A program made the translations under genes and the position numbers. Of a stretch of 29,785 nt of DNA, positions 21,934 through 29,741 are shown piece by piece (positions within the stretch are counted from its first letter, which is position 1; every line of letters begins with the position of its first letter). The DNA lies in contig URBH01000024.1 of NCBI GenBank assembly GCA_900546075.1, positions 1 through 29,785 on the forward strand, read 5' to 3'. The DNA is from an uncultured Eubacteriales bacterium. GTDB lineage: Bacteria > Bacillota > Clostridia > Oscillospirales > Oscillospiraceae. A model generated the notes under the pieces. That model was not told where the DNA came from and did no database searches. It was given only the letters and a program-made list of their open reading frames with translations.

Positions 21934-22941
21934 TTATCGCGTAGACCCTCTTACGATCACATTAGAGGTGGTGATATAGGTCTGAATCTGCATATTGGGA
22001 TGGCGCATGATGTCTGTCAGAAATTTTGCCGCCTGGGCGCCCATGTCCCGGACATTGATGTCCACCACCGTCAGCGGCGGTTCGATAATCTGGGAAAAGG
22101 GGAAATTGTCAAAGGCCATAACGCCGATATCCTTCGGAATGCGAAGTCCCTTCTTTGCGACCGCGTCCACACAGCCAAGGGCGATGTAATTGTTGGCGCA
22201 GATGATGGCGTCCGGCAATTCTTTCTGACTCAGAAGATTTTCCACCATGCGGAAGCCATCCGCCCGGGTGGATTCCCCGAGCCAGATGTATTGGTCTTCC
22301 AGCTTTGCCCCGGCGTTGGACAGCCCCTGTTTCACGCCCTGCAACCGGAGAGCGGAACCAAGATCGTAGGATTTTCCGCCGATAAAGGCAAGCCGTTTAT
22401 ACCCCCGCGACAGAAGAAAGCTTGCGGCGACCGTGCCGGAATACGTGTTGCTGTTGTCGATCCAGCAGACCTGACTGTCAAAATCCGGTGCGCCCAGAAC
22501 AATGTGGGGGAACTGCAGCCGGGTGAGCACGGCGGCCAGAGGATGGGACATGACGCCCACATGGACGGCAATGGCGTCCGCGCTGCGGCGGGAAATGATC
22601 TCCTCCGCAATGCCGCAGGCAGAGGTCGCATCCGCACCCCGCAGGATCAGCCGGTACCCCCGTTTGCAGAGCGCTTCCTCCAGACCGGCAATGATTTCAA
22701 ACATATGAGGATTCTGAAAAGCGGCGTTAGGGGCAAGGTTTGCCAGCAAAACAACCGTGTGATTGGAGCCGCTGGCAAAGCTCTGGGCATTGGCGTTGGG
22801 ATAATAATTCATCTCCCGCATGATGCCGCGAACGCGTTCGGCCGTCTTTTCGGAAATGCTGTAATGTCCGTTCAGAACCTTGGAAACAGTGGAGATCGAG
22901 ACCCCCGCCGCCTCGGCTACATCCTTAATGGTTACACCCAT
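21934..22941 (-). CDS. LacI/GalR family transcriptional regulator
   Basis: A 335-residue repressor-type protein. The N-terminal helix-turn-helix (VTIKDVAEAAGVSISTVSKVLNG, residues 3-25) is followed by the hinge helix (about 47-58) and a periplasmic-binding-protein-like sugar domain. It is encoded last in the starch/maltodextrin locus, so it probably senses malto-oligosaccharides and controls the promoter at 28945-28973. That target and ligand are inferred from position. A hairpin and a weak promoter separate it from the GH13 gene, so it may be expressed partly on its own. Confidence 0.9.
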   Translation of the reverse strand: MGVTIKDVAEAAGVSISTVSKVLNGHYSISEKTAERVRGIMREMNYYPNANAQSFASGSNHTVVLLANLAPNAAFQNPHMFEIIAGLEEALCKRGYRLILRGADATSACGIAEEIISRRSADAIAVHVGVMSHPLAAVLTRLQFPHIVLGAPDFDSQVCWIDNSNTYSGTVAASFLLSRGYKRLAFIGGKSYDLGSALRLQGVKQGLSNAGAKLEDQYIWLGESTRADGFRMVENLLSQKELPDAIICANNYIALGCVDAVAKKGLRIPKDIGVMAFDNFPFSQIIEPPLTVVDINVRDMGAQAAKFLTDIMRHPNMQIQTYITTSNVIVRGSTR

Positions 22942-22963
22942 CCTTCTTCACCACCTTCGTTCC

Positions 22964-22969
22964 AGTATA
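22964..22969 (-). promoter_or_regulatory. Possible -10 element of a regulator-specific promoter
   Basis: TATACT on the minus strand lies 23 bases before the LacI-type gene, with only a poor -35 match (TTCAGG) 17 nt upstream inside the adjoining hairpin. It could give separate basal expression of the regulator. Confidence 0.3.
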
Positions 22970-22975
22970 GCATAG

Positions 22976-23005
22976 TTTTCCCCGGCCTGAAAGGGTCGGG
23001 GAAAA
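22976..23005 (-). terminator. Hairpin between the GH13 and regulator genes
   Basis: A 9-bp stem TTTTCCCCG/CGGGGAAAA extends with G-T pairs to a 4-nt loop. No T-run follows in the transcribed direction, so it is at best a partial terminator or an mRNA 3'-end stabiliser. Confidence 0.45.
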
Positions 23006-23007
23006 AT

Positions 23008-24723
23008 TTATCGATAAGTTATGCAAAATCCGCCGGGGGACAGGATGCCGTCCTGGAAGCCCTCTGCCCAATACAGCGTTTCCCCGGATTGGGGAATTGC
23101 GGCAGCGGTGTTTCCTGCGTTGATGCAGACCGTCACAGACGCCGCCCCGGTATCCCTGCGGAAGCAGATTGCGCGGCTGCCCTCCTCGGCGGACAGCATT
23201 TGAAAAGCGCCATCCCGCAGGGGAGACAAGGCGTGCCGCATGGCGATGGCTTTCCGGAAAAATCCCGACAGCGCCATATCGCCGCCCTTCCATGGCATGG
23301 GGGCGCGGTATTCTTCCTCCCGGATGCCCTGAACGCCAAGCTCGTCTCCGTAAAAAATGGTGGGCATTCCCACAAAGCACATCATAAACAGGAACGCAAG
23401 ACGGTAGCTTGCGGTATCCCCACCGCACAGGGACAGAAAACGGCTGACGTCGTGACTGTCCAGAAGGTTCAGCTGCGCCGGGAGCATTTGCAGCCGGTAG
23501 CGCATGAGCATATCCGTAATGCGCCCGGAAAAGGCCGCCGCGTCAATGCGCTTTTCGGCGAAAAACGCGCAGCAGTGCTTCCGGAAGTCGTAGTTCATGG
23601 TGGAGTCGAACATATCTCCCTGAAGCCAGTGCCCGGCGCTTTCCCATACCTCGCCGATCAGCAGCGCCTCCGGGTTTTCGCCTTTGACCGCGCTGCGGAA
23701 CGCCCGCCAGAAGCCGTCGTTGACCTCGCTGGCCACGTCCAGCCGCCATCCGTCAATGCCGTATTCCCGCACCCAGTAAGCGCCCACGTCACAGAAGTAT
23801 TTCTGCACCTCCGGGTTCGCGGTATTCAGCTTTGGCATCATGCGTTCATAGGCGAAACAGGCGTAGCCGGGAATTTCCTCCGGGGTTTGGGGACGATGCA
23901 CGGGGAAGGTCAGGCCGTAGAACCAGTCTTTGTAACGGGACTTCTCCTGATGTTTAACCACGTCCTCAAAGGCGAAGAAATGCCAGCCGCAGTGGTTGAA
24001 CACGCCGTCGATAATAACCCGGATGCCGGAAGCGTGGAGTGTATTGACCATATTCCGGAAGGCGTCATTTCCGCCGAAGCAGGGGTCAACATGGTAATAG
24101 TCCAGCAGATCGTACTTGTGGTATTCTCCGGCGGTGAAGATCGGATTCAGATAAACGCAGTTGATACCCAGCGCTTTCAGATAATCCACATTCTGCGCAA
24201 CCCCCTCCAGCGTTCCGCCAAGCTTTCCCCGCACGGTCTGCTGTCCAAAACGCTGTGAATGAGACTGCCCGGAAATTTCGCATCTGCCGGAGGCGAAGCT
24301 GTCCGGGAAAATGTTGTATACAACGGCATCCTTCACCCACGCCGGCACGCGGGCAATGTCACTGCGGTGGTTGAAGGGAAGCTTGAAATATTCCGAACGA
24401 TCCTGCGCGAGCCGGTCGGTAAAGAGATTGCTGTAGTACAGCGTCGTCTCCGCACCGTCGTCCAGCTGAAAGTAGTAATAGACCCGATTATAGGGGCTGT
24501 CCACAATCACCTGCCAGTAGTCGTGACAGGCGTCCGACAGAATCTTTTCCATGGGGACGGAGGTAAACAGAATCGGATTGACCCGGCACGCGGTGTCGGC
24601 GTAGAAAAGCGTTACCCGTTTCATGTCCCCCTTGGCGCAGCGCAGGCGGTAAACGATATGGCGCTCATCCAGTCCGCAGCAGTATTCCGACATGGGAATG
24701 TGCAAAACAGCGTCCAGCTTCAT
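23008..24723 (-). CDS. GH13 alpha-glucan hydrolase, neopullulanase/cyclomaltodextrinase type
   Basis: A 571-residue enzyme expected to hydrolyse alpha-1,4 (and perhaps alpha-1,6) bonds in maltodextrins, cyclodextrins or pullulan fragments. The first 120 or so residues form a CBM34-like N-terminal domain, as in the neopullulanase/maltogenic amylase group. The barrel carries VIIDGVFNH, the nucleophile Asp in GWRLDVASE, the acid Glu in LLIGEVWE and the third Asp in LLDSHDVSR. No signal peptide is visible, so it should act in the cytoplasm on imported sugars. GGAGG precedes the ATG, which overlaps the permease stop codon by 4 bp. It is encoded directly behind the ABC transporter. Confidence 0.9.
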   Translation of the reverse strand: MKLDAVLHIPMSEYCCGLDERHIVYRLRCAKGDMKRVTLFYADTACRVNPILFTSVPMEKILSDACHDYWQVIVDSPYNRVYYYFQLDDGAETTLYYSNLFTDRLAQDRSEYFKLPFNHRSDIARVPAWVKDAVVYNIFPDSFASGRCEISGQSHSQRFGQQTVRGKLGGTLEGVAQNVDYLKALGINCVYLNPIFTAGEYHKYDLLDYYHVDPCFGGNDAFRNMVNTLHASGIRVIIDGVFNHCGWHFFAFEDVVKHQEKSRYKDWFYGLTFPVHRPQTPEEIPGYACFAYERMMPKLNTANPEVQKYFCDVGAYWVREYGIDGWRLDVASEVNDGFWRAFRSAVKGENPEALLIGEVWESAGHWLQGDMFDSTMNYDFRKHCCAFFAEKRIDAAAFSGRITDMLMRYRLQMLPAQLNLLDSHDVSRFLSLCGGDTASYRLAFLFMMCFVGMPTIFYGDELGVQGIREEEYRAPMPWKGGDMALSGFFRKAIAMRHALSPLRDGAFQMLSAEEGSRAICFRRDTGAASVTVCINAGNTAAAIPQSGETLYWAEGFQDGILSPGGFCITYR

Positions 24724-25565
24724 CCCTTGACACCTCCAGCTGTCAGCCCGGAGGTCATGTACTTCTGGCACAGGAAAAAAATCACCAGCACCGGCAGAGA
24801 TACGGTAACGGCCGCCGCCGCGAATACCGGCCAGGAGCCGGTCATCTCCGTTGCCTGAAGGGCGTTCAGCCCGGCGGCCAGGGTATACTTGCTTTCTCCG
24901 GTCAGGAAGGTCGTTGCGTAGATGTATTCGTTCCACACATAAATCAGCACCTGGAGCGCTGTGGTGATGATGCTGGGCTTTGCCAGGGGCATGACGATTT
25001 TCAGGACGATCTGCCCGTCGGAAGCGCCGTCGATTCTGGCAGCCTCCTCAATTTCCGTGGGGATGGTGTCAAAGTAGCCCTTGGTGTTCCACAGGCTGAA
25101 CACCGCCATGGTTCCGGTGTAAACCAGAATCAGCCCCAGCCGGGTATTGACCAGCCCCATCGGCCGCAGCAGACGGTAGATCGCGAACATGGACAGAATC
25201 GCCGGGAAGGAATTCAGCAGTACCAGACACCTGAGAATGGATTTTCTTCCCGGAAAGCGGCGGCGGGAGAAGCAGTAGGCCGCCGGAACCGCCACCAGCA
25301 GGGACAGGAATACGGTCACAGCTGCCAGAAAAACGGTATTCCGGAACCAGAGCGTGATATTCTCCCCAAAGAGGACTTCCCGGTAGTTTTTCAGGGTGAA
25401 ATTCTTAGGGATAAAGGAAAAATCGGAGCTGAGCAGACTGTTTGACCCGTTAAAGGAGACGCTCAGGGCATAGAGAATGGGGATCAGCGTCAGAAAGCAC
25501 AGCGCAATGAAAAAGACATTCAGCGCCGTCAGCCCAACGCCCTCCCGCCATCTGCGTTTCGTCAT
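24720..25565 (-). CDS. Maltodextrin-type ABC transporter permease (MalG-like)
   Basis: A 281-residue membrane protein with six predicted helices. The cytoplasmic EAA loop reads EEAARIDGASDGQIVLKIVMP, the contact for the ATPase subunit. It has the short N-terminus of MalG-like permeases. Its start shares one base with the stop of the MalF-like gene (TGATG), and its stop overlaps the GH13 start, so the three are probably translationally coupled. Transport of malto-oligosaccharides is inferred from the CBM26 and GH13 neighbours. Confidence 0.92.
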   Translation of the reverse strand: MTKRRWREGVGLTALNVFFIALCFLTLIPILYALSVSFNGSNSLLSSDFSFIPKNFTLKNYREVLFGENITLWFRNTVFLAAVTVFLSLLVAVPAAYCFSRRRFPGRKSILRCLVLLNSFPAILSMFAIYRLLRPMGLVNTRLGLILVYTGTMAVFSLWNTKGYFDTIPTEIEEAARIDGASDGQIVLKIVMPLAKPSIITTALQVLIYVWNEYIYATTFLTGESKYTLAAGLNALQATEMTGSWPVFAAAAVTVSLPVLVIFFLCQKYMTSGLTAGGVKG

Positions 25566-26455
25566 CAGGCATCCTCCTTCAGCTGGAATTTTGCGGAGAA
25601 CAGGAGCAGAAGTGCAAAAATAATCATGGAAATTGCCGAGGAATAGCCGTAATTGTTGGTGATAAACGCATTTTCGTAGGCGTAGGTCAGAATGGTGTGG
25701 AACCCGGAGCCGGTTTTCGCGCCGGCCTGCTGCGTCAGCAGGTAGACGACGTCGAACTGCTTGAAGGTCGTGAATACCGTGATAATCACCGCCGGGGCAA
25801 TGATGGGACGCATGGCGGGGACGGTAATGTACTTTGCCCGGGCAAAGACGCCCGCACCGTCCAGAATGGCGCTTTCGTAGTAGCTTTTGTCAATGCTCTG
25901 CAAGGCACCGTCCATAATCATGATCATGAAGGGCAGCGCCAGCCACAGATTGACCACCGTGCAGCTCAGAAACGCCGACACGTCGGAAGAAAGCCACCTG
26001 ACCGCCGTAAGCCCCAGCTTGTCCATCCACTGATTCAGCAGGCCGAACTGGGTGTTGAACATCCCGGTTTTCCAGAGCAGAATCCCCACATATCCGGGCA
26101 TCGCCCAGGGAAACATCAGCACCGTTTTGTAAAGCTTGCGCAGCCGGAGCTTTTCGATATTCAGAAGGTTCGCCAGCAAAAAGGCGATGACCAGCTGCAA
26201 AACCATGCTGACGACCGTCCAAAGGATCGTTGCCAGCAGTGCGGACAGGAAGCCGGAATCGAACACGAACAGCGCCCGGATGTAGTTATCCAGTCCCACC
26301 AGAGTGAAGTCAAACCAGTGGTAGACATTCATATTGGTCAGGCTAATATAGAAGGTGTAGAGAATGGGAAATACCACCATCAGCCCGATCAGCAGCAGGG
26401 AGGGCGCTGAACAGGCGTAGGAGCGTATCCACTCCTTCCGTTTCTTTTTCTCCAT
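25565..26455 (-). CDS. Maltodextrin-type ABC transporter permease (MalF-like)
   Basis: A 296-residue membrane protein, partner of the MalG-like permease. Six helices are visible, the first at about 13-37 after a basic MEKKKRKEW start. Its EAA loop is YESAILDGAGVFARAKYITVP. It has the short Gram-positive MalF form, without the large periplasmic loop of E. coli MalF. GGGAG lies before the ATG. It is encoded 12 bp after the binding lipoprotein. No ATPase gene is present in the locus. Confidence 0.92.
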   Translation of the reverse strand: MEKKKRKEWIRSYACSAPSLLLIGLMVVFPILYTFYISLTNMNVYHWFDFTLVGLDNYIRALFVFDSGFLSALLATILWTVVSMVLQLVIAFLLANLLNIEKLRLRKLYKTVLMFPWAMPGYVGILLWKTGMFNTQFGLLNQWMDKLGLTAVRWLSSDVSAFLSCTVVNLWLALPFMIMIMDGALQSIDKSYYESAILDGAGVFARAKYITVPAMRPIIAPAVIITVFTTFKQFDVVYLLTQQAGAKTGSGFHTILTYAYENAFITNNYGYSSAISMIIFALLLLFSAKFQLKEDA

Positions 26456-26467
26456 GGCGTACTCCCT

Positions 26468-27673
26468 TTATTTCATTCCCGCGATCAGGCTTTCCGCCTG
26501 CTCTTCGGCTGAGCGGAAGCTGGAGGGAATATCCTTGCCGGACAGGTTCACATCGGTCAGGAGGTTACTGACCACCGTCCACATGACGTCCATTTCGGGG
26601 ATGTTGGGCATGGGAACGGCAATTTCCGCGGTTTGCCGCATGGCCTGCACCAGCGCGTCCTCCGCGACGCGGGCGTCTTCATAGCAGCTGCCGTTTGCCG
26701 GGGCGCATCCGCTGGCCAGCGCCAGAGACGTGCCGATCTCCGGTTTTGCCAGAGCCGCCAGCAGCTGCTTTACCGCCCCGGTTTTCCGCTCCGCGGCAGC
26801 CTTCAGAACGTGAACGCCCTGCACGCCGGAATAGGGGGCCAGGGCAAGACCGGTCTCGTCCACCGTCGGCATGGGGGCAATGCCCAGATCAATTCCGGCT
26901 TCTCTGGCAGAGGGAACCATCCAGGGGCCGCCGATGGTAGCGTCCGCTTTTCCTTCCAGAAACAGCGTGTTGACGGTATTGTATTCTGTCTCCCCCGGCA
27001 TCAGCTTTACGAATTTCAGGTGGTAAGCAAGCGCATCCTGCACGGCCTGCGCGTCGGGGAATGGGGTGCCGCTGCTGTCAATGATGGAGCCGCCGAAACC
27101 GTGGATCCACGCGGCGGAATAGTAGGCGGTGCTGTGCTGCTCCACGAAGCCGTAGCGCCCCCGGCCGGTATTGTTCTCCATATAGGCATACAGCGCTTCC
27201 GTTGTGGCGGGAACCTCGTTATCCTGCATATAACGGCGGTTGTACATGAACAGCAGCGTTTCAAAATACAGCGGCAGCTGGTACAGGGTGTCTTTGTAGG
27301 TGGCCGCCTGAAGGGTCATGGGCAGAAAGTTATCCAGCGTCCCTTCTTCCAGCAGCGGCTCCACCGGCGCCAGGATCCCCATTTCGGCAAAAACGCCGAT
27401 TTTATCGTGGGCGAACAGGAAAAGATCCGGAGCGGCGGAGGGGTCATTGCCCACCAGCTTCAGAGAATCGGTCAAGCTGGTTTTCTTTTCAAATTGGATG
27501 TCCAGCTCCGGTACGGCCTGCGCCAGATAATCGGAAAGGGCAGTGATCACCGCGTCTTCCTTGTCATGCCAGATGACCAGCTTATTTACGTCCGCGCTGC
27601 CCGTTTTGCCGCCGCAGGCGGTCAGGCTCAGCAGCATCGCAAAGCATACTATCACAGTGAGAAACCGTTTCAT
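26468..27673 (-). CDS. Maltodextrin-type ABC transporter substrate-binding lipoprotein
   Basis: A 401-residue extracellular solute-binding protein of the MalE type. A signal peptide ends in the lipobox LTAC with the lipidated C20, followed by a GGKTGS tether. The mature part has the two-lobed fold signatures, such as KLVIWHDKEDAVI near the start and EGKADATIGGPWMVP in the middle, typical of maltose/maltodextrin-binding proteins. It would be processed by signal peptidase II. AAGGAGG sets the ATG. A hairpin in the 70-bp gap upstream may favour its high expression relative to the permeases. The sugar is inferred from context. Confidence 0.9.
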   Translation of the reverse strand: MKRFLTVIVCFAMLLSLTACGGKTGSADVNKLVIWHDKEDAVITALSDYLAQAVPELDIQFEKKTSLTDSLKLVGNDPSAAPDLFLFAHDKIGVFAEMGILAPVEPLLEEGTLDNFLPMTLQAATYKDTLYQLPLYFETLLFMYNRRYMQDNEVPATTEALYAYMENNTGRGRYGFVEQHSTAYYSAAWIHGFGGSIIDSSGTPFPDAQAVQDALAYHLKFVKLMPGETEYNTVNTLFLEGKADATIGGPWMVPSAREAGIDLGIAPMPTVDETGLALAPYSGVQGVHVLKAAAERKTGAVKQLLAALAKPEIGTSLALASGCAPANGSCYEDARVAEDALVQAMRQTAEIAVPMPNIPEMDVMWTVVSNLLTDVNLSGKDIPSSFRSAEEQAESLIAGMK

Positions 27674-27697
27674 AAAAGCCTCCTTGATAGACCGTCA

Positions 27698-27724
27698 GCG
27701 GGTACACGGCTGACGTGTACCCGC
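27698..27724 (-). promoter_or_regulatory. Intergenic hairpin between the CBM26 gene and the binding-protein gene
   Basis: A perfect 11-bp stem GCGGGTACACG/CGTGTACCCGC closes a 5-nt loop. There is no following T-run, so it is more likely an mRNA processing or stabilising element, or a weak attenuator, than a full terminator. Confidence 0.55.
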
Positions 27725-27744
27725 CGGGGATACGATTGAGTGTT

Positions 27745-28911
27745 TCAGCGCTTTTTCTTCTTTGCCAAGATTGCCGCGCCGCCGCCAAGAAGGACGACTG
27801 CGGCGACAACGCCGACGATCACGCCGGTATTGCTGCTCTTAGCCGCTTCCTGAGGTGCTTCCGTGGAAGCGGGGACGGTCGTCTCGGCCGCAGGCTCGGT
27901 GGCTGCGGCATCCTGTGCAGGCGCCTCGTAGAATACCTGGGCGTTTTCGGCATCCGTCACCACAACCCAGACCTCCTTGCCGGCCTCGACGGACAAATCC
28001 GTGGTCTGGACGGCACCTTCGTTGGCGTTGATGATTACGGAGTTGATCCAGCCGGGAACCTGAATGTTGTACCAATCGCCGTCCTTGGTCAGCGCTTCGC
28101 CCGGCCAGGAAGCAAAGGCGTTGGTGCCGTCCGGCGCGGACCATGCCCAGCAGCTGGGGTCAGCCCAATCTGCGGGAACCTGGGCGTGTACGGTCACGTC
28201 CTCCACGGCCTTGTCGGGGTCTTCGTAGCTCAGATCGTAGGTCAGGTCCTCGTAGACGGTGATCCACAGCTCCTTCCCCTCAATGCTGACGTCCTCGGTC
28301 TGGACGGTTCCTTCGTTGCCGTTGATGATCAGGGAGTTGACCCAGGTGGGGGCTTTGCAGGTGAACCAGCCGTTGTCCCCCTCCTGCATGGCCTTGCCCG
28401 GCCAGCTTTCAAAGGCGTTGGTACCGTCTGGCGCCGACCACGCCCACAGATTCACGGTTTTCCAGGACAGGGGAACATAGGCGTGAACAACAAACTTTTC
28501 CACATACGCGGGAATTTCGCCCCGCAGCTGCGCCTCGTAGGAGACGGAGGCAGTCAGATCTTCCGCGACCGTGATCCACACTTCCTTACCGGCCTCTACC
28601 ACGATGCCTTCGGTCTGGACAGCCGCATCGGTGCCCTGATTGGCGTTTACGATGACATTCTGGACAAAGGCGGGGACATAGGTGTAATACCAGCCCTCGG
28701 CCAGAGCGTCCATTTCCTCGCCGGGCCACGCCGCAAAGGCGTTGGTGCCGTCATCCGCCCAAGCCCACAGATTCGGGACGCCCCAGTTCTCCGGAACCTG
28801 GACGACCACGGGGATCATGGTTTCGTCCGCGCTCTCGTCCGCGAAAGCCGTCATGGACAGCATTCCGAGAAGCAACATGACGGACAGCAAAACAGCAAAC
28901 ATCTTTTTCAT
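27745..28911 (-). CDS. Surface-anchored starch-binding protein with three CBM26-like modules
   Basis: A 388-residue exported protein without a catalytic domain. A signal peptide ends near AFA (residue 24). Three tandem modules (about 33-126, 138-231, 237-329) each repeat the pattern of aromatic LWAW/CWAW, DGTNAF, WPGE/WPGK, a VIxNxNxGxxQT strand and a KExWxxV strand, matching starch-binding module family 26. A Pro/Ala/Thr/Glu linker (330-358) leads to one membrane helix (363-383) and a KKKKR stop-transfer tail. There is no sortase LPxTG motif. It should hold starch or maltodextrin at the cell surface for the downstream transporter. It is the first gene of the operon, with AGGAGG upstream and its own promoter. 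Confidence 0.85.
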   Translation of the reverse strand: MKKMFAVLLSVMLLLGMLSMTAFADESADETMIPVVVQVPENWGVPNLWAWADDGTNAFAAWPGEEMDALAEGWYYTYVPAFVQNVIVNANQGTDAAVQTEGIVVEAGKEVWITVAEDLTASVSYEAQLRGEIPAYVEKFVVHAYVPLSWKTVNLWAWSAPDGTNAFESWPGKAMQEGDNGWFTCKAPTWVNSLIINGNEGTVQTEDVSIEGKELWITVYEDLTYDLSYEDPDKAVEDVTVHAQVPADWADPSCWAWSAPDGTNAFASWPGEALTKDGDWYNIQVPGWINSVIINANEGAVQTTDLSVEAGKEVWVVVTDAENAQVFYEAPAQDAAATEPAAETTVPASTEAPQEAAKSSNTGVIVGVVAAVVLLGGGAAILAKKKKR

Positions 28912-28944
28912 GGTTTAACCTCCTGTTTTTTTGTTGGTAAGCCC

Positions 28945-28973
28945 AATATAGCATCTGTTTTTCCAATCGTCAA
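28945..28973 (-). promoter_or_regulatory. Promoter of the starch/maltodextrin operon
   Basis: On the minus strand TTGACG (28968-28973), a 17-nt spacer and TATATT (28945-28950), about 35 bases before the CBM26 start codon. Confidence 0.75.
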
Positions 28974-28988
28974 CGCCGGATTGCGAAA
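28960..28988. promoter_or_regulatory. Candidate operator over the -35 box of the starch operon
   Basis: TTTCCAATC (28960-28968) and GATTGCGAAA (28979-28988) form an inverted repeat with one extra base, spanning the -35 box. Its position suits repression by the LacI-type regulator encoded at the end of the locus. The centre is longer than in a typical LacI-family site. Confidence 0.35.
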
Positions 28989-29246
28989 GTAATTTCTCTG
29001 CGGCATATTGTGGATTTGCTGCAATTTAGTTAGGGAATTTTGTTTAATACATATGAAATCGCCGCTGATTACCGGAGGATTGAACCACGAATCACCGACA
29101 TATTCTCTGCCAAAAAGGAAAATGCTTTCTCAATTTCTCGGCAACGGTCTGCCACGTCCGCGCACAGCGGCGCCGGACGGCCGGGGAATCAGGATATTTC
29201 CGGTTTAGAGGCGTTTTCCGAAGCGTATTTCCCTGGCAAGTCCCTC
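28989..29246. other. Gene-free stretch upstream of the Rrf2 gene
   Basis: Together with the two promoters on either side, this makes a gap of nearly 400 bases between divergent genes. Open frames on both strands lack a ribosome site and match no family I recognise. No repeat or hairpin of note is seen. Confidence 0.5.
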
Positions 29247-29275
29247 TTGATTTCCTATAAACCTTGCTGTATAAT
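29247..29275 (+). promoter_or_regulatory. Promoter of the Rrf2 regulator gene
   Basis: TTGATT (29247-29252), a 17-nt spacer and a consensus TATAAT (29270-29275), 34 bases before the start codon. Confidence 0.75.
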
Positions 29276-29294
29276 AGGAATTAAAGAATCCTAT
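29274..29294. promoter_or_regulatory. Candidate autoregulatory operator of the Rrf2 gene
   Basis: ATAGGA (29274-29279) and TCCTAT (29289-29294) form an inverted repeat with a 9-nt A/T-rich centre, starting in the -10 box and covering the expected transcription start. Rrf2 proteins often repress their own gene from such sites. Confidence 0.5.
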
Positions 29295-29309
29295 CTGGAG
29301 GAACCTGTT

Positions 29310-29741
29310 ATGTTGATTTCCACAAAGGGGCGGTATGCCCTGCGCGTGATGATAGACCTGGCCGAGCATCGGTCGGGGGAGTTTATTTCCCTGAAAGAGA
29401 TTGCCCAGCGGCAGGAGATTTCCGAGAAATATCTGGAAAGCATCATCCGGATGCTGGTAAAGGCGAAGGCCGTGGAGAGCCTGCGGGGCAAGGGCGGCGG
29501 ATACCGGCTGACGAAAAAACCCGAGCAGTACACGGTGGGCAGCATTCTGCGGCTGACGGAGGAATCCCTCGCCCCGGTATCCTGTCTGGAGGAAAACGCC
29601 GGAACCTGCTCCCGATCGGGGCAATGCCGCACGCTGGCGCTGTGGCAGGGATTGGATAAGGTGATTCAGGATTACCTGGAAAGCGTGACCCTTGCCGATC
29701 TGATCGAGCAGTGTCCCGCGGGAGACGACTACGTAATATGA
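29310..29741 (+). CDS. Rrf2 family transcriptional regulator with a three-cysteine cluster
   Basis: A 143-residue winged-helix regulator. The start MLISTKGRYALRVMIDLA, the recognition region EISEKYLESIIRMLVKA and the wing RGKGGGYRL are the standard Rrf2 pattern. Three cysteines, C92, C100 and C106, sit where IscR carries its [2Fe-2S] ligands, but the first gap is seven residues instead of five. An Fe-S or redox sensor role is therefore likely but unproven. CTGGAGG lies about ten bases before the ATG; longer in-frame extensions lack such a site. No isc/suf genes are in view downstream, where the window ends. Confidence 0.9.
   Translation: MLISTKGRYALRVMIDLAEHRSGEFISLKEIAQRQEISEKYLESIIRMLVKAKAVESLRGKGGGYRLTKKPEQYTVGSILRLTEESLAPVSCLEENAGTCSRSGQCRTLALWQGLDKVIQDYLESVTLADLIEQCPAGDDYVI

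Noticed and set aside
21745..24258. Plus-strand open frame of 837 codons opposite the LacI and GH13 genes
   Set aside because: Shadow of two well-supported minus-strand genes; no recognisable domains or start signal.
29008..29208. Small open frames between the CBM26 gene and the Rrf2 gene
   Set aside because: No ribosome site, no recognisable family, and overlapping alternatives on both strands; more likely non-coding.
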